DNA of 38,738 nucleotides from Acidobacteriota bacterium (lineage in GTDB: Bacteria > Acidobacteriota > Terriglobia > Acidiferrales > UBA7541). The notes under the pieces are model-generated. The model ran no database searches. It was not told the DNA's origin and worked only from the letters and a program-made list of their open reading frames with translations. The position numbers and the translations under genes are program-made. Every line of letters starts with the position of its first letter. Position 1 is the first letter of the stretch. Below, one piece after another: positions 18,157 through 25,941 of the stretch. The stretch is taken from contig JAKBLM010000039.1 in assembly GCA_021832085.1 (NCBI GenBank), positions 1 to 38,738 of the forward strand, written 5' to 3'.

Positions 18157-21087
18157 GTGTCCATTGGTGTCCGGAGTAAGAGTGTCTGGCCCCGTTTCCG
18201 GCGTGGCTCGCTTCAACTACCTGCGGCAACTGCCGTATGTTTCCTGGCCCTCTTGGTTTCTATCCCGGTCTTCCCGCCAGTGGCGTGCGCGCAATCCACG
18301 GCGTCGGGCGGAATCCTCGGCGGGATGGTGACCGATCCCCAGGGGAAACCCGTGTCCGGCGCGAAGGTCACCGTTCGCAATCTCGACTTGGCGTTTGAGC
18401 GCACTGCCGTCACCGGATCGAAGGGCGAATTCAGCGTCCCCTTGCTGCCCTCGGGCAGTTACCTCATCCGGGCAAGCGCGAAAGGTCTGACCCTCCGCCC
18501 GCCGCTCCGTGTGACCGTCAGCTTGGGCGGCAGCGTGCGCGTCAGTTTGCGGCTGAGCCTGGCCACAACCGCGCAACGGGTGGTTGTCCACGGACGGGCC
18601 GCCGAAATCGAGGGCAACACCGTCGCCCCGGCCGTCAACACCCAGCAGGCGGAAGTGGAAAACACGATTCCCGGCCTGACCGACACCTATTTGCCCAATC
18701 GCGATCGAAATTTTCGCCAATTCGAGACGCTGGCGGCCGGCGCCAGTCCTGCCGATAGCGGCACATCGGTTTCCATCGCGGGGCAGCGCCCCGGAGCGAC
18801 AAAAACCGTTGTCGACGGAGCCGATTTCACCGATCCCTTGCAAGGAGGGTCTGGCAGCAGGGCCGGCACCCTGTTCCTGCCGCAAACTGTCGTCAGCCAG
18901 TTCAATATCGTCCATGCCGGCGCCGGGGCCGACGTGGGCGGCACGAACGGGGGCGTCGTGAATGTGGTCACGAAAGAGGGCAGCAACCGGCTTCACGGCG
19001 AGTTGTTATACACCGGCCGCCCACCCTGGCTCACTTCGAGCGATGCCTTCGGCCATTCGCTCGACAACGAGCAAAATGTGTTCGGCGGATCCTTCGGCAA
19101 GTCGATCAAGCGCAACCGGATCTTCTACTACGTGGGGGCCGAGCAGAACCTGCTGGATGTGCCCTACTGGACGGAATTTCAGGCGCAGGCGCCGGGGACG
19201 ACTGTGCCAGACTCGCTCTCCGCCCGCCAGGGCCAGATCGTCGAAACCAGCCACCCAACCGCCGTTTTTGCCCGCATCGATGTGGTGGCGAACTCGAAGA
19301 ACTCGCTCTCGGTCGAATCGGATTTCAATCGCGTTCGCGCCACCGAACTGGATCAGAACGGATCCACCCGTGTGGTGACTTCCCAGGAGAATGGTGTGTC
19401 CCTGAGCGGCCAAAGCACCTGGCTGCGCGGCAGCCTCACCACCATTCTCGGCAGCCGGACGGTAAATCAATTCCTGGCGCAGTGGGCCGGAAACCGCCGT
19501 GATTACACGCCGAATTCGAATCAGCCGGAAATTGTCGTCAACGGATTCGGCGTTCTCGGCGGCAACGCGCTGGGCTTGAACCGCTATACCTCGTCGGTAC
19601 GGGAAGTCAGCGACGTGGTGGCGATCACGAGGGGCGCCGACCTGCTGCGCCTCGGCGCCGATTTCGCCGACGACCCGGCCACCCAGTTGTATCAGGCAAA
19701 TCTCAATGGCCGCCTCGATTTCAATTCGCTCGCCGACTACCTGGCTGGCCTGCCGCGACGCTACCAGCAGACCTTCCTCACCGGCGACGCAACCTACCGG
19801 GGTACGGTCCGCCGCCTCGGCCTCTATGCCAGCACCAAGTTGCCGCTCACCACGCGGCTGACGCTGACGGCGGGCATGCGCTGGGACGGCCAGTGGAATC
19901 CGCAGCCGCCGAGCCCGAATTCGCTGATCCCTCAGACAACAGCGATCCCGAACGACTTCACTCAGTGGCAGCCCCGGCTCGGCCTGGCATGGAATCCCAA
20001 ACCCCACACCGTGATTCGGCTTTCCTCGGACCTCTATGACGCTCCGACGCCCGCGGCCCTCTTCCAGCGCGTCTTCACCGACAACGGGCTGAACACCACG
20101 ATCGTCGACAGCGCTTACGACCCGCAGATCCTTTCCCTCGTTGCCGCCACGGGCCCTTCGTTCCAGCCCTTGCCGGTCCCGCCCGCAGGTTCGAATCTGG
20201 AAGCCCTCGTGGTGGGAATCGATCCTGGCTTTCACAACGCCCGGTCCTTTCAATTCTCCGGAAGCATCGAGCAGCGATTGGCGCCGCGTTTGGACGTGAC
20301 CGCGGGTTATCTCCACGACAGCACCTGGGATTTGCCGGTGCTGCTGAACCGAAACCTAGAGCCGCCGGCCTACGACGCTGCCGGCATGCCAGTCTTCCCC
20401 GTGACCCGGCCCGATCCCGCCGTCGGGCAACTGTTGGTTTACGAGTCGGCTGCCCACTCCTCCTACAACGGCCTGCTTTTGACGACCGTCATCACGCTCT
20501 CGCCCCGCAGCCGGATCGTCGCCAACTACACGCTCTCGCGCAACCGCGACAACAGCTCGGCACAGGATCCCTTCGGCATCCAATCCGTGCTCAATCCTTT
20601 CGATATAGCCGCCGATGCCGCCGATTCCTCGCTCGACGTTCGCCACGTGTTCAACGTCAGCGCTCTTTTCTGGCTGCCTTTTGGCCTCAAGATCGATCCG
20701 ATTTTCGAGGCCCATTCCGGCCTGCCCTACACCCCCGTCATCGGCTTCGACATGCAAAACGACGGAAACGACCTGAACGATCGGGCGATCATCAACGGGC
20801 AAGTGGCGCAACGGAACAGCTTTCGACAGCCGGCCTTCGCCGATCTCGACCTCCGGTTCGTGAAAGACATAACGCTGCCCGGCGAAGGCCATCATCTGGA
20901 CCTTTTCATGGATGTCTTCAACCTGACCGGTGCGAAAAATCTGAATTTCGGTCCGGACGCGATCAGCCTGTTTGGAACGCCGGCCGCCCAGATCTTTACG
21001 GCCGGCGGCCCGCTCTTTGCGCCCAACACGACCCTATTGGGCGGCGCACGGGAAGTTCAATTCACTGTGCGCCTCGTTGCTTTCTGA
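18157..21087 (+). CDS. Oar-like TonB-dependent receptor 2
   Basis: Outer-membrane receptor of 976 aa with the same plan as receptor 1 but clearly diverged from it. A signal peptide ends at ACA-Q (about residue 46). A carboxypeptidase-regulatory-like domain follows (MVTDPQGKPVSGAKVTVRN; GEFSVPLLPSGSYLIRAS). The plug-like part includes FRQFETLAAGAS, TVVDGADFTDPLQGG and GGTNGGVVNVVTKEGSNRLHGE, then the barrel ends with VQFTVRLVAF. The GTG at 18157 is chosen because GAGAGGGG lies 5-6 bases upstream; the GTG at 18142 in the same frame has only a weak site and adds five residues. A BlaI-type palindrome lies upstream. It follows the GH39 gene after 256 bases and likely serves the same glycan. No SusD homologue is visible. 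Confidence 0.8.
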   Translation: MSIGVRSKSVWPRFRRGSLQLPAATAVCFLALLVSIPVFPPVACAQSTASGGILGGMVTDPQGKPVSGAKVTVRNLDLAFERTAVTGSKGEFSVPLLPSGSYLIRASAKGLTLRPPLRVTVSLGGSVRVSLRLSLATTAQRVVVHGRAAEIEGNTVAPAVNTQQAEVENTIPGLTDTYLPNRDRNFRQFETLAAGASPADSGTSVSIAGQRPGATKTVVDGADFTDPLQGGSGSRAGTLFLPQTVVSQFNIVHAGAGADVGGTNGGVVNVVTKEGSNRLHGELLYTGRPPWLTSSDAFGHSLDNEQNVFGGSFGKSIKRNRIFYYVGAEQNLLDVPYWTEFQAQAPGTTVPDSLSARQGQIVETSHPTAVFARIDVVANSKNSLSVESDFNRVRATELDQNGSTRVVTSQENGVSLSGQSTWLRGSLTTILGSRTVNQFLAQWAGNRRDYTPNSNQPEIVVNGFGVLGGNALGLNRYTSSVREVSDVVAITRGADLLRLGADFADDPATQLYQANLNGRLDFNSLADYLAGLPRRYQQTFLTGDATYRGTVRRLGLYASTKLPLTTRLTLTAGMRWDGQWNPQPPSPNSLIPQTTAIPNDFTQWQPRLGLAWNPKPHTVIRLSSDLYDAPTPAALFQRVFTDNGLNTTIVDSAYDPQILSLVAATGPSFQPLPVPPAGSNLEALVVGIDPGFHNARSFQFSGSIEQRLAPRLDVTAGYLHDSTWDLPVLLNRNLEPPAYDAAGMPVFPVTRPDPAVGQLLVYESAAHSSYNGLLLTTVITLSPRSRIVANYTLSRNRDNSSAQDPFGIQSVLNPFDIAADAADSSLDVRHVFNVSALFWLPFGLKIDPIFEAHSGLPYTPVIGFDMQNDGNDLNDRAIINGQVAQRNSFRQPAFADLDLRFVKDITLPGEGHHLDLFMDVFNLTGAKNLNFGPDAISLFGTPAAQIFTAGGPLFAPNTTLLGGAREVQFTVRLVAF

Positions 21088-21171
21088 GAGAAGCATACTC
21101 GCTCATGGCCGGGCCGCTGCCGCGAAGCGGCAAAAGGGCGCCCGACCCGGATCCCACTGAATGCGGAGCCG

Positions 21172-21345
21172 TCAGCGAGTCGCAGAGGTGAGGTTCGCCG
21201 CGGCTGTCGAGAAGGTGTCGCTGACAGCTTGGCTCAAAGTGCGCAGAGCCGCGACCGCCGTCAAGGAAATCAAAACGAGCAACAGCGCGTATTCAACCAG
21301 GTCCTGACCTTTTTCTTCCTTCCACAGACGAACCAGGATCTCCAT
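21172..21345 (-). CDS. Flp/Fap-type IVb pilin
   Basis: Small pilin of 57 aa. The sequence KEEKGQDLVEYALLLVLISL has the type IVb layout: a short positively charged leader, Gly as the expected prepilin-peptidase cleavage site, and Glu at position 5 of the mature protein followed by Tyr. A hydrophobic helix of about 20 residues comes next. The ATG at 21345 has GAGGAGGAAG upstream, which is far better than the longer frame. No tad secretion or assembly gene (ATPase, TadB/C, secretin) is adjacent, so it is an orphan pilin gene here and must rely on machinery encoded elsewhere. It is convergent with TonB receptor 2 and divergent from the next exported protein gene. Confidence 0.85.
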   Translation of the reverse strand: MEILVRLWKEEKGQDLVEYALLLVLISLTAVAALRTLSQAVSDTFSTAAANLTSATR

Positions 21346-21584
21346 GCGGCTTCCTCCTCGGATTTCAGGGCCCCGTTTCCGGTGGCTCCCTTTTGCGAGG
21401 CCACAATAGAAAACCCGCAACGGAAAACCGATCCCCCCTCCTTCCTAAAACGGAAATACTCCTATGTACTGCCGGGCGAGCCGCCGGCCCCAATGCCCCG
21501 TTGCGGCACAGGGTGCTACGATAGAAGCGTAGATTTCTTGTGGCTGTTGCTCCACCAGCGAGCATCGGTGAATACAGGAAAACT

Positions 21585-22493
21585 ATGAACATAAAGCGCG
21601 AAATTTCCGGCACCCTTTCGTGGTTCGTTGTCCTTGCCATTCTTGTGATCTTCTCCGCGGGCTTGCTGCAGGCTGCGCAAATATCCGCTGCCAGCGTGGA
21701 AAAGCAAATGAGTCCCGAGCAGCTGGTGCAGGAAATGGTGCGGAACGAGATCAGGTCCCAAACCGGCGGTCAGGTTTATTGGCGATTCCGGGAGATCGAG
21801 AAAAAGGACGGTGTCGCCAAAACCTACCAGGTCTACGAAACCCCGGGCGGCACGGTGCGGATGCTCCTGGCGGTCAATGGCGAGCCCTTGTCGCCTTCCC
21901 AGCGGCAGAGCCAATTGGCCCGCCTGCAAAAACTTCTTAAAAACCCAGCCCACGCGCGCCGCTACGCCAAGGCCCGCCATCATGACGGCCAAAAGGAACG
22001 CAAGCTTCTGGCCATGCTTCCCAACGCCTTCCTCTTCCAATACGACGGCACACAGGACAATCTCGTTCGCGTCAAGTTCGTCCCCAATCCTAGTTTTCAA
22101 CCACCGACACGCGAGGCCCAGGTGTTTCACCACATGGCCGGCCAGATCCTCATCGATCCCAATCAAAAACGGCTGGCGGAAATCGACGGGCAGCTCACGA
22201 GCGAAGTGCGTTTTTTCTGGGGGTTGCTTGGGCACCTCGATAAGGGCGGTACCTTCGAGGTTCGGCAGACGCATCTCAACTCAGGGTACTGGCAAATGAG
22301 CGACCTGCGCGTAAACATGCACGGCGTTGCGCTTTTCTTTGAAACCATCGGCGTCCAGGAAAATCAGCGCTACGAGGATTATCACCGGAATCCGCCCGGC
22401 ATGACCCTCCACGACGCGATTCTCCAGCTCGAGCACACCGCCTACTCCGCCGACGCCGCCATAAGCAAGGCAAACCGAGTCGCGCGCAAATAA
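21585..22493 (+). CDS. Exported protein of unknown function
   Basis: I do not recognise a named family with confidence. The 302-aa product has an N-terminal hydrophobic segment (about residues 10-30) that serves as a signal peptide or anchor. The mature part has a pattern seen in LolA/RseB-like lipid- or lipoprotein-binding folds: QVYWRFREIEKKDG, YQVYETPGGTVRMLLAVNG, QILIDPNQKRLAEIDGQLTSEV and GTFEVRQTHLNSGYWQMSDLRV. A basic linker (ARRYAKARHHDGQKERK) lies near residue 125. The ATG at 21585 has CAGGAAA upstream and starts the signal. It is divergent from the Flp pilin gene; nothing in the context defines its job. Function as a periplasmic carrier is only a structural guess. Confidence 0.6.
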   Translation: MNIKREISGTLSWFVVLAILVIFSAGLLQAAQISAASVEKQMSPEQLVQEMVRNEIRSQTGGQVYWRFREIEKKDGVAKTYQVYETPGGTVRMLLAVNGEPLSPSQRQSQLARLQKLLKNPAHARRYAKARHHDGQKERKLLAMLPNAFLFQYDGTQDNLVRVKFVPNPSFQPPTREAQVFHHMAGQILIDPNQKRLAEIDGQLTSEVRFFWGLLGHLDKGGTFEVRQTHLNSGYWQMSDLRVNMHGVALFFETIGVQENQRYEDYHRNPPGMTLHDAILQLEHTAYSADAAISKANRVARK

Positions 22494-22523
22494 CTCAGGG
22501 TCTGATCGCTGGCGCGGGGTAGT

Positions 22524-22958
22524 TCAGCGGGACGATCCGGTCTGGTATTTCCGCAGCCGGATGCGAACCGATCCCGTTACTCCCGTAGTCAGATCGCGCA
22601 GCGCCAGCACCAGCACCAGCGTGGAAGCCTCCTGCTGTGGTGGAATCACCGCGGAAAATCCCACGCTTTTGCTCGCGCCCAGCGTGGGAGAGAGCGTGAA
22701 CGCCTGCTGGTGCGCCGCAACGATCTTCCCCTTTGCGTTTTCCTCGTAAAAGCCCAGCGCGAGCTCGGCCAACCTACCCTTGTTGGCGTGAGCGAACCGT
22801 AAGGTTCCCGGATCAAACTGCACGCGGAGCTGGATCCTGCGTTCTCCACGGGACGGCTCAGAAGCCACTCGCACACCGATGCGAATGCCCTTCCCATCGA
22901 CGGCTTGCACCTGGTTTCCCTCACGGCCTGCCGTCGCGCCTCCCGACCTCGTGGCCAA
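22524..22958 (-). pseudogene. C-terminal remnant of a VWFA-related acidobacterial protein
   Basis: The 144-residue frame starts at a TTG with no good ribosome site, and an in-frame stop lies ten codons upstream. Its sequence (ERRIQLRVQFDPGTLRF, LALGFYEENAKGKIVA, LRDLTTGVTGSVRIRL) resembles the end of the long VWFA-related proteins common in Acidobacteriota, which normally have an N-terminal von Willebrand A domain with a MIDAS motif. No such domain is found upstream in any frame before the DoxX gene. The best reading is a truncated remnant; a small independent protein is possible. The family assignment is by pattern memory. Confidence 0.45.
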
Positions 22959-23143
22959 CTCGATCCTGCTCGCCTTACAAGTCCCCTACCCACCGAATGG
23001 ACATGGCGCGGAAGTAAATGTCGATAGGGCACCGGCGGAAAAAAGGTCCTGCTTCCGGTACCGTCCCGTTGCTCCCTTTCGTGCATCGAAGCAAAGTGTG
23101 AACGCATTTGTCGCAAGGAATCAAGAAATGGGGATGACTCAAC

Positions 23144-23584
23144 ATGGTTTCTCAGGCATCGACAAACACCCCGGGATCCCGGCAGGTAAACGCAGCCCTT
23201 TTGATTCTCCGCATCGCCAGTGGCATTGTCTTTCTTTATCACGGCAGCGCCATCCTCTTCGGAGCTTTCGGCGGTCCCGGGCCACGGGCCTTTGCCGGCT
23301 TCATGCACATGCCGGCTGCCGTCGGCTACCTGGTCGGCCTGGCTGAATTTGGTGGCGGACTCGCAATGTTAAGCGGCGTACTACTCCGCGTGGGCGCCGC
23401 CGGCATTATGACCGTCATGGCCGGCGCGATCCTCCTCGTCCACCTGCCGCACGGCTTCGACGTCGGCAAGGGCGGCATGGAGTACGCCCTCACGCAATTT
23501 CTGCTGGCCCTGGCGCTCTTCATCACCGGGGCCGGCGCTTATTCGCTGGGTATATGGCTTCCGCGCCCGTTGCGAAAGTGGTGA
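23144..23584 (+). CDS. DoxX-family membrane protein
   Basis: Inner-membrane protein of 146 aa with four hydrophobic helices, as in the DoxX family. The first helix has the family feature LLILRIASGIVFLYHGSAILF, in which Arg and the later Gly-His pair recur; helix 2 contains GYLVGLAEFGGGLAMLSGVLLR. Family members act in redox or thiosulfate-linked membrane complexes, but most are of unknown function. The ATG at 23144 follows a plausible purine-rich stretch. It is the last chromosomal gene before the element; its stop is 78 bases from the tRNA-derived core, and the tRNA promoter lies in that gap. Confidence 0.75.
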   Translation: MVSQASTNTPGSRQVNAALLILRIASGIVFLYHGSAILFGAFGGPGPRAFAGFMHMPAAVGYLVGLAEFGGGLAMLSGVLLRVGAAGIMTVMAGAILLVHLPHGFDVGKGGMEYALTQFLLALALFITGAGAYSLGIWLPRPLRKW

Positions 23585-23611
23585 CCGAGGCCCGGAATTT
23601 TCCCGGTCATT

Positions 23612-23640
23612 TTGGCGAGTCCGTGCCCCGGTGGTACGCT
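23612..23640 (+). promoter_or_regulatory. Native tRNA-Leu promoter, now stranded at attL
   Basis: TTGGCG (23612-23617), a 17-base spacer and TACGCT (23635-23640) lie 22 bases before the tRNA 5' half. Expected transcription starts about 16 bases before the tRNA. After integration this promoter reads into a half tRNA and the element. Confidence 0.5.
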
Positions 23641-23662
23641 GTTGCCGTCCGGTGCGAAATTC

Positions 23663-23701
23663 GCGGAAGTGGCGGAATTGGCAGACGCGCAGGACTTAGG
23701 A
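23663..23701 (+). repeat. attL core: 5' half of tRNA-Leu
   Basis: 39 bp identical to 35981-36019. It begins exactly at tRNA nucleotide 1 and ends in the anticodon loop. The flanking base differs on each side of both copies, so the repeat limits are sharp. This copy cannot make a tRNA. Confidence 0.9.
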
Positions 23702-23830
23702 ACTTATCCACAGTCCAAGCAATCGACACACCAAACTCCGAAGAATCTTGTAAGTAGCTTAGTTTTGAAAAGTCTATGAAATAGAATTTTGAACAGTTCT
23801 TCCCCTTCTTTTCCCCTCCGTGCCGAGCGG

Positions 23831-23851
23831 ACAGGGACAGAACGGGGACAA
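23831..23851 (+). repeat. Left paired GGGACA repeat (candidate integrase arm site)
   Basis: ACAGGGACA, 3 bases, CGGGGACAA. The same sequence with a different 3-base centre occurs at 35931-35951, in the same orientation and with the same 11-base period. It lies 130 bases inside the left core. Confidence 0.6.
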
Positions 23852-23927
23852 CTGCCTGCCCGGAGCGGTATTGCGCTATAGATGAACCCGGGGGAGTGTC
23901 CCTCCGTGGTGGGTTCGCAGTGCGTGT

Positions 23928-23933
23928 TATAAT
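23928..23933 (+). promoter_or_regulatory. TATAAT -10 box for the first element gene
   Basis: A perfect TATAAT stands 108 bases before the ATG of the sigma-like gene. No good -35 is seen 16-18 bases upstream (CGTGGT), so it may need an activator. The resulting leader would be about 95 bases and could fold through the 8-bp stem GCGCGGGC/GCCCGCGC. Confidence 0.4.
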
Positions 23934-24035
23934 TTACTGAAACAGAACCCAAAAAGAAGGCGCGGGCTTTCCCCGCAGAAGTCAGCGGCTCGCTATTAGT
24001 GCGTAACCTGAGGCCCGCGCTATGGAGAACGCGAT

Positions 24036-24734
24036 ATGGGGAGCGTGGCTGTTGTAGAGGTTGCACCGCGAAACCCGGTCATCCGCACACCGAGGTCGGC
24101 ACCCGAGCCGCCGCGGGCGGCGGACCAAATCATCTGTTGCAAGTGCCACAAGGCAACCATAGCAGCGCCGGAAGGCGCAACGGAAAAAACCCGATTCATC
24201 TGCCGGGCCTGCGCCCCGCTCGGGGTCGCGGACGAGGCTTTTTTCGACCGCTTCCAGTTCGACGACGCGGAATTTTTCCCCCGTGTTGGAAAAGAGAAGA
24301 CGACCAGGAAGACCAGAACGCTCACCGAGATTCTTGGCGCGGTTTCCGGAAGCGCGCGGCAAGAGTTATCCATAAGGGAATTGGCCAGCGCATTTTCAGA
24401 AATCGCAGAAGATGCTGAAATCGACGAGGGGACCGAGGACGCCAATCGCGGCCGAATCTCGGTTCTCGCGCGCATGGCATGTACACCCAAGCCCGCCTCG
24501 ATCCGCATCGTTGAAGCCCGCGAGGCTGGAGAGCCGTGGGCGCTCGCGGCGACCCGCGAGAACCTGCGGCTACTGCCCGATCAACAGCGCGTGGCTTTGG
24601 TCGCCTTCTACTGGGGCGGACTCAACGCGGCCGACGTTGGGAGGTTGCTGGGCACAACGGCCGGCACGGTCAAGTCCTGGCTGTCGCGTGCCCGGCGCTT
24701 CCTCGACGAGCGCTACCGAATTGCTACCGTTTGA
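24036..24734 (+). CDS. Zinc-ribbon protein with sigma-70 region-4-like domain
   Basis: 232-aa DNA-binding protein and first gene of the element. Residues 34-59 hold a CxxC...CxxC zinc ribbon (Cys34, Cys37, Cys56, Cys59). The C-terminal part (about 176-226) matches sigma region 4: LRLLPDQQRVALVAFYWGG then AADVGRLLGTTAGTVKSWLS, a helix-turn-helix as in ECF sigma factors. There is no recognisable sigma region 2, so it is not a complete sigma factor. The middle (90-150) is predicted helical and unassigned. The start at 24036 has GGAG 8 bases upstream. A possible hairpin and then a strong terminator separate it from the next gene, so it is a single-gene unit. It may direct or block host RNA polymerase on element promoters; this is inference. 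Confidence 0.7.
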   Translation: MGSVAVVEVAPRNPVIRTPRSAPEPPRAADQIICCKCHKATIAAPEGATEKTRFICRACAPLGVADEAFFDRFQFDDAEFFPRVGKEKTTRKTRTLTEILGAVSGSARQELSIRELASAFSEIAEDAEIDEGTEDANRGRISVLARMACTPKPASIRIVEAREAGEPWALAATRENLRLLPDQQRVALVAFYWGGLNAADVGRLLGTTAGTVKSWLSRARRFLDERYRIATV

Positions 24735-25124
24735 CCCGGTAGTATATGAGGGGTCCGAGTGCCGTCCATCGGTCGGCACTCAACCCTTTCCGACCGTAGC
24801 GGACCTGCGGCGCGACCCTCGGCGAGCGGTGGAGGGGCAGAGAGCGGAGTGGTTCACAGGGAACCCCGCCTCGTGGCCGTCGGCGCCAAGTAAAAGCCGG
24901 CTACTGTGCCGGACAGAGTCGACCCCGGATTCCCGCAAGCTGCGGCGGTGACCCCGACGAAACAAGGGGGAAACGGCGCGGTAATCCTGTCCCCGCACAA
25001 CAAGCTTTCCCAACTTACTACGTCCCCATAGCGCGTGGCGCGTCGGGCCGAATTCCCCCGGCCCGGCGCGCCTTCTTTTTTGGAGTTCGGCCCTAATAAC
25101 CTTACAGCCTTTGGGAGGTGCGCA
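24735..25124 (+). other. Intergenic region with hairpin and terminator
   Basis: The 390 bases between the sigma-like and XRE-like genes carry no convincing frame. A hairpin GAGTGCCG-9 nt-CGGCACTC occurs at 24757-24781 just after the sigma-like stop. A strong terminator is at 25037-25081. The bases in between are GC-rich and show no recognisable feature. Confidence 0.5.
25037..25081 (+). terminator. Strong rho-independent terminator
   Basis: A 13-bp stem with one G-U pair (25037-25049 with 25060-25072), a 10-base loop and a T-rich tail TTCTTTTTT. It ends transcription of the sigma-like gene and rules out the longest reading of the next gene, whose frame would begin inside the hairpin. Confidence 0.85.
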
Positions 25125-25463
25125 GTGCCCCGTGATTGCAATCGCGTTCGCGAGGAACGCCGAAATCTTGAAATGTCGACCCAGGCCCTCGCCATGCTCG
25201 CTGACGTCGACGTGTGCTCGCTGTCTCAGTTCGAGCGCGGCATGATTTCGCTGCCCGCAGAAAAAGTTCTCCGAATCCAGGTGGTCCTACACGCCGCGCA
25301 GCAGATCACGGCGAATTCGCCGGTGCCGGTCGACTGGCGAAAGCTCGGCCGACTTCGCGAACTTGTCGGCCAGATGATTGCCAGCGCCGAACCGTCGACA
25401 CGGCCACACCCGGCGCCCTGGCCGCCCGAGGGCGACGATGCCCGCGTCACGCAAACCGCGTGA
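25125..25463 (+). CDS. XRE-like helix-turn-helix regulator
   Basis: Small DNA-binding protein of 112 aa. Residues about 7-55 look like a Cro/C1-type HTH: NRVREERRNLEMSTQALAML, then LSQFERGMISLPAEKVLRIQ, with the typical Ser-x-Phe-Glu-x-Gly turn. The C-terminal half is unassigned and ends in a Pro-rich tail. The GTG at 25125 is chosen because GGGAGGTG lies just upstream and because the earlier frame runs back into the terminator hairpin. Its stop overlaps the next gene by 26 bases, so the two are translationally coupled. The likely role is repressor or switch protein of the element, but no operator repeat was identified. Confidence 0.6.
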   Translation: MPRDCNRVREERRNLEMSTQALAMLADVDVCSLSQFERGMISLPAEKVLRIQVVLHAAQQITANSPVPVDWRKLGRLRELVGQMIASAEPSTRPHPAPWPPEGDDARVTQTA

Positions 25464-25896
25464 GCTGATCCTCCCGCACTCGACGCCCGTACCCAACTGG
25501 ATTTTCGACCACCTGCTGGGCTTTGAGGATGTGCCGGGTTCGTCGTTCAAAGTCCTGATGTTCCTATGGCGCCGCACCATCGGCTGGGACAAGCGCGCGG
25601 ACTACGTGAGTCTCAGTCAGATCACCGCCGGGACGGGCGTTGGCCGCCACCAAGCCGTGAAGGCGGCTCGGTTGTGGGAGGATGTGGGCCTTTTCAAGCG
25701 CGTCCGCGCCGAGGACCGGCGAGGCATGATCCGCTTCGTTGTGGATCCAAACATCTCCGGCGATGAAGTCTGTATGCGGCTGGGTGCGCTTGTCAGGGAA
25801 GCCCTGGACGCGAGGCTGAGCCTAGACCAACTGGTGCTACGGCGGCACCAGACCGGTGCCACTACGGCACCAGATCTGGTGCTACGGTGGCACTAG
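25438..25896 (+). CDS. Phage replication protein O-like initiator (short form)
   Basis: 152-aa protein. The segment LPHSTPVPNWIFDHLLGFED to RTIGWDKRADYVSLSQITAGTG (about residues 13-68) matches the N-terminal winged-helix domain of lambda-type O proteins, which binds the origin iterons. The following helix (HQAVKAARLWEDVGLFKRV) completes the fold. Lambda O is about twice as long and uses its C-terminal half to recruit the helicase loader; that half is absent here. The last residues (LRRHQTGATTAPDLVLRWH) are encoded by the iterons themselves, and the stop falls inside the third one. The start at 25438 overlaps the XRE-like gene. No helicase loader (P or DnaC-like) gene follows, so helicase loading must come from host, helper or another mechanism. 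Confidence 0.7.
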   Translation: MPASRKPRELILPHSTPVPNWIFDHLLGFEDVPGSSFKVLMFLWRRTIGWDKRADYVSLSQITAGTGVGRHQAVKAARLWEDVGLFKRVRAEDRRGMIRFVVDPNISGDEVCMRLGALVREALDARLSLDQLVLRRHQTGATTAPDLVLRWH

Positions 25897-25941
25897 ATCC
25901 GGTGCCACTACGGCACCAGATCTGGTGCCACGGTGGCACCC
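25832..25941 (+). repeat. Four palindromic iterons: candidate replication origin
   Basis: Four 17-18-bp dyads related to GGCACCAGATCTGGTGCC start at 25844, 25866, 25889 and 25912, so the period is 22-23 bp, about two helical turns. The fourth is a perfect palindrome. Partial half-sites flank the array. They lie at the 3' end of the O-like gene, and an A-rich stretch (25942-25972) follows directly. Lambda ori has the same plan: four palindromic iterons inside O, next to an A/T-rich unwinding region. Confidence 0.7.

Larger units (their letters stand above)
23702..24035 (+). other. Left arm of the element and leader of the first gene
   Basis: This 334-base stretch has no gene. It is AT-richer near the core. 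It contains one pair of GGGACA repeats (23831-23851), a TATAAT box (23928-23933) and a stem made by 23960-23967 and 24013-24020. The first 56 bases continue the integrase reading frame in the circular form and end at TAG (23755-23757). Confidence 0.6.

Noticed and set aside
21113..21131. Hairpin between TonB receptor 2 and the Flp pilin
   Set aside because: The stem GCCGCT/AGCGGC is short and is followed by A residues, not T, on the plus strand, and by no T tract on the minus strand.
23554..23757. Plus-strand frame crossing the left junction
   Set aside because: It begins inside the DoxX gene and only becomes meaningful as the circular-form tail of the integrase.
25035..25124. Longer start of the XRE-like gene
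   Set aside because: It would begin in a strong rho-independent terminator; the GTG at 25125 has a good ribosome site.
25831..25941. Iteron array as a short CRISPR
   Set aside because: Units are palindromic and contiguous at 22-23 bp; there are no unique spacers and no cas genes.
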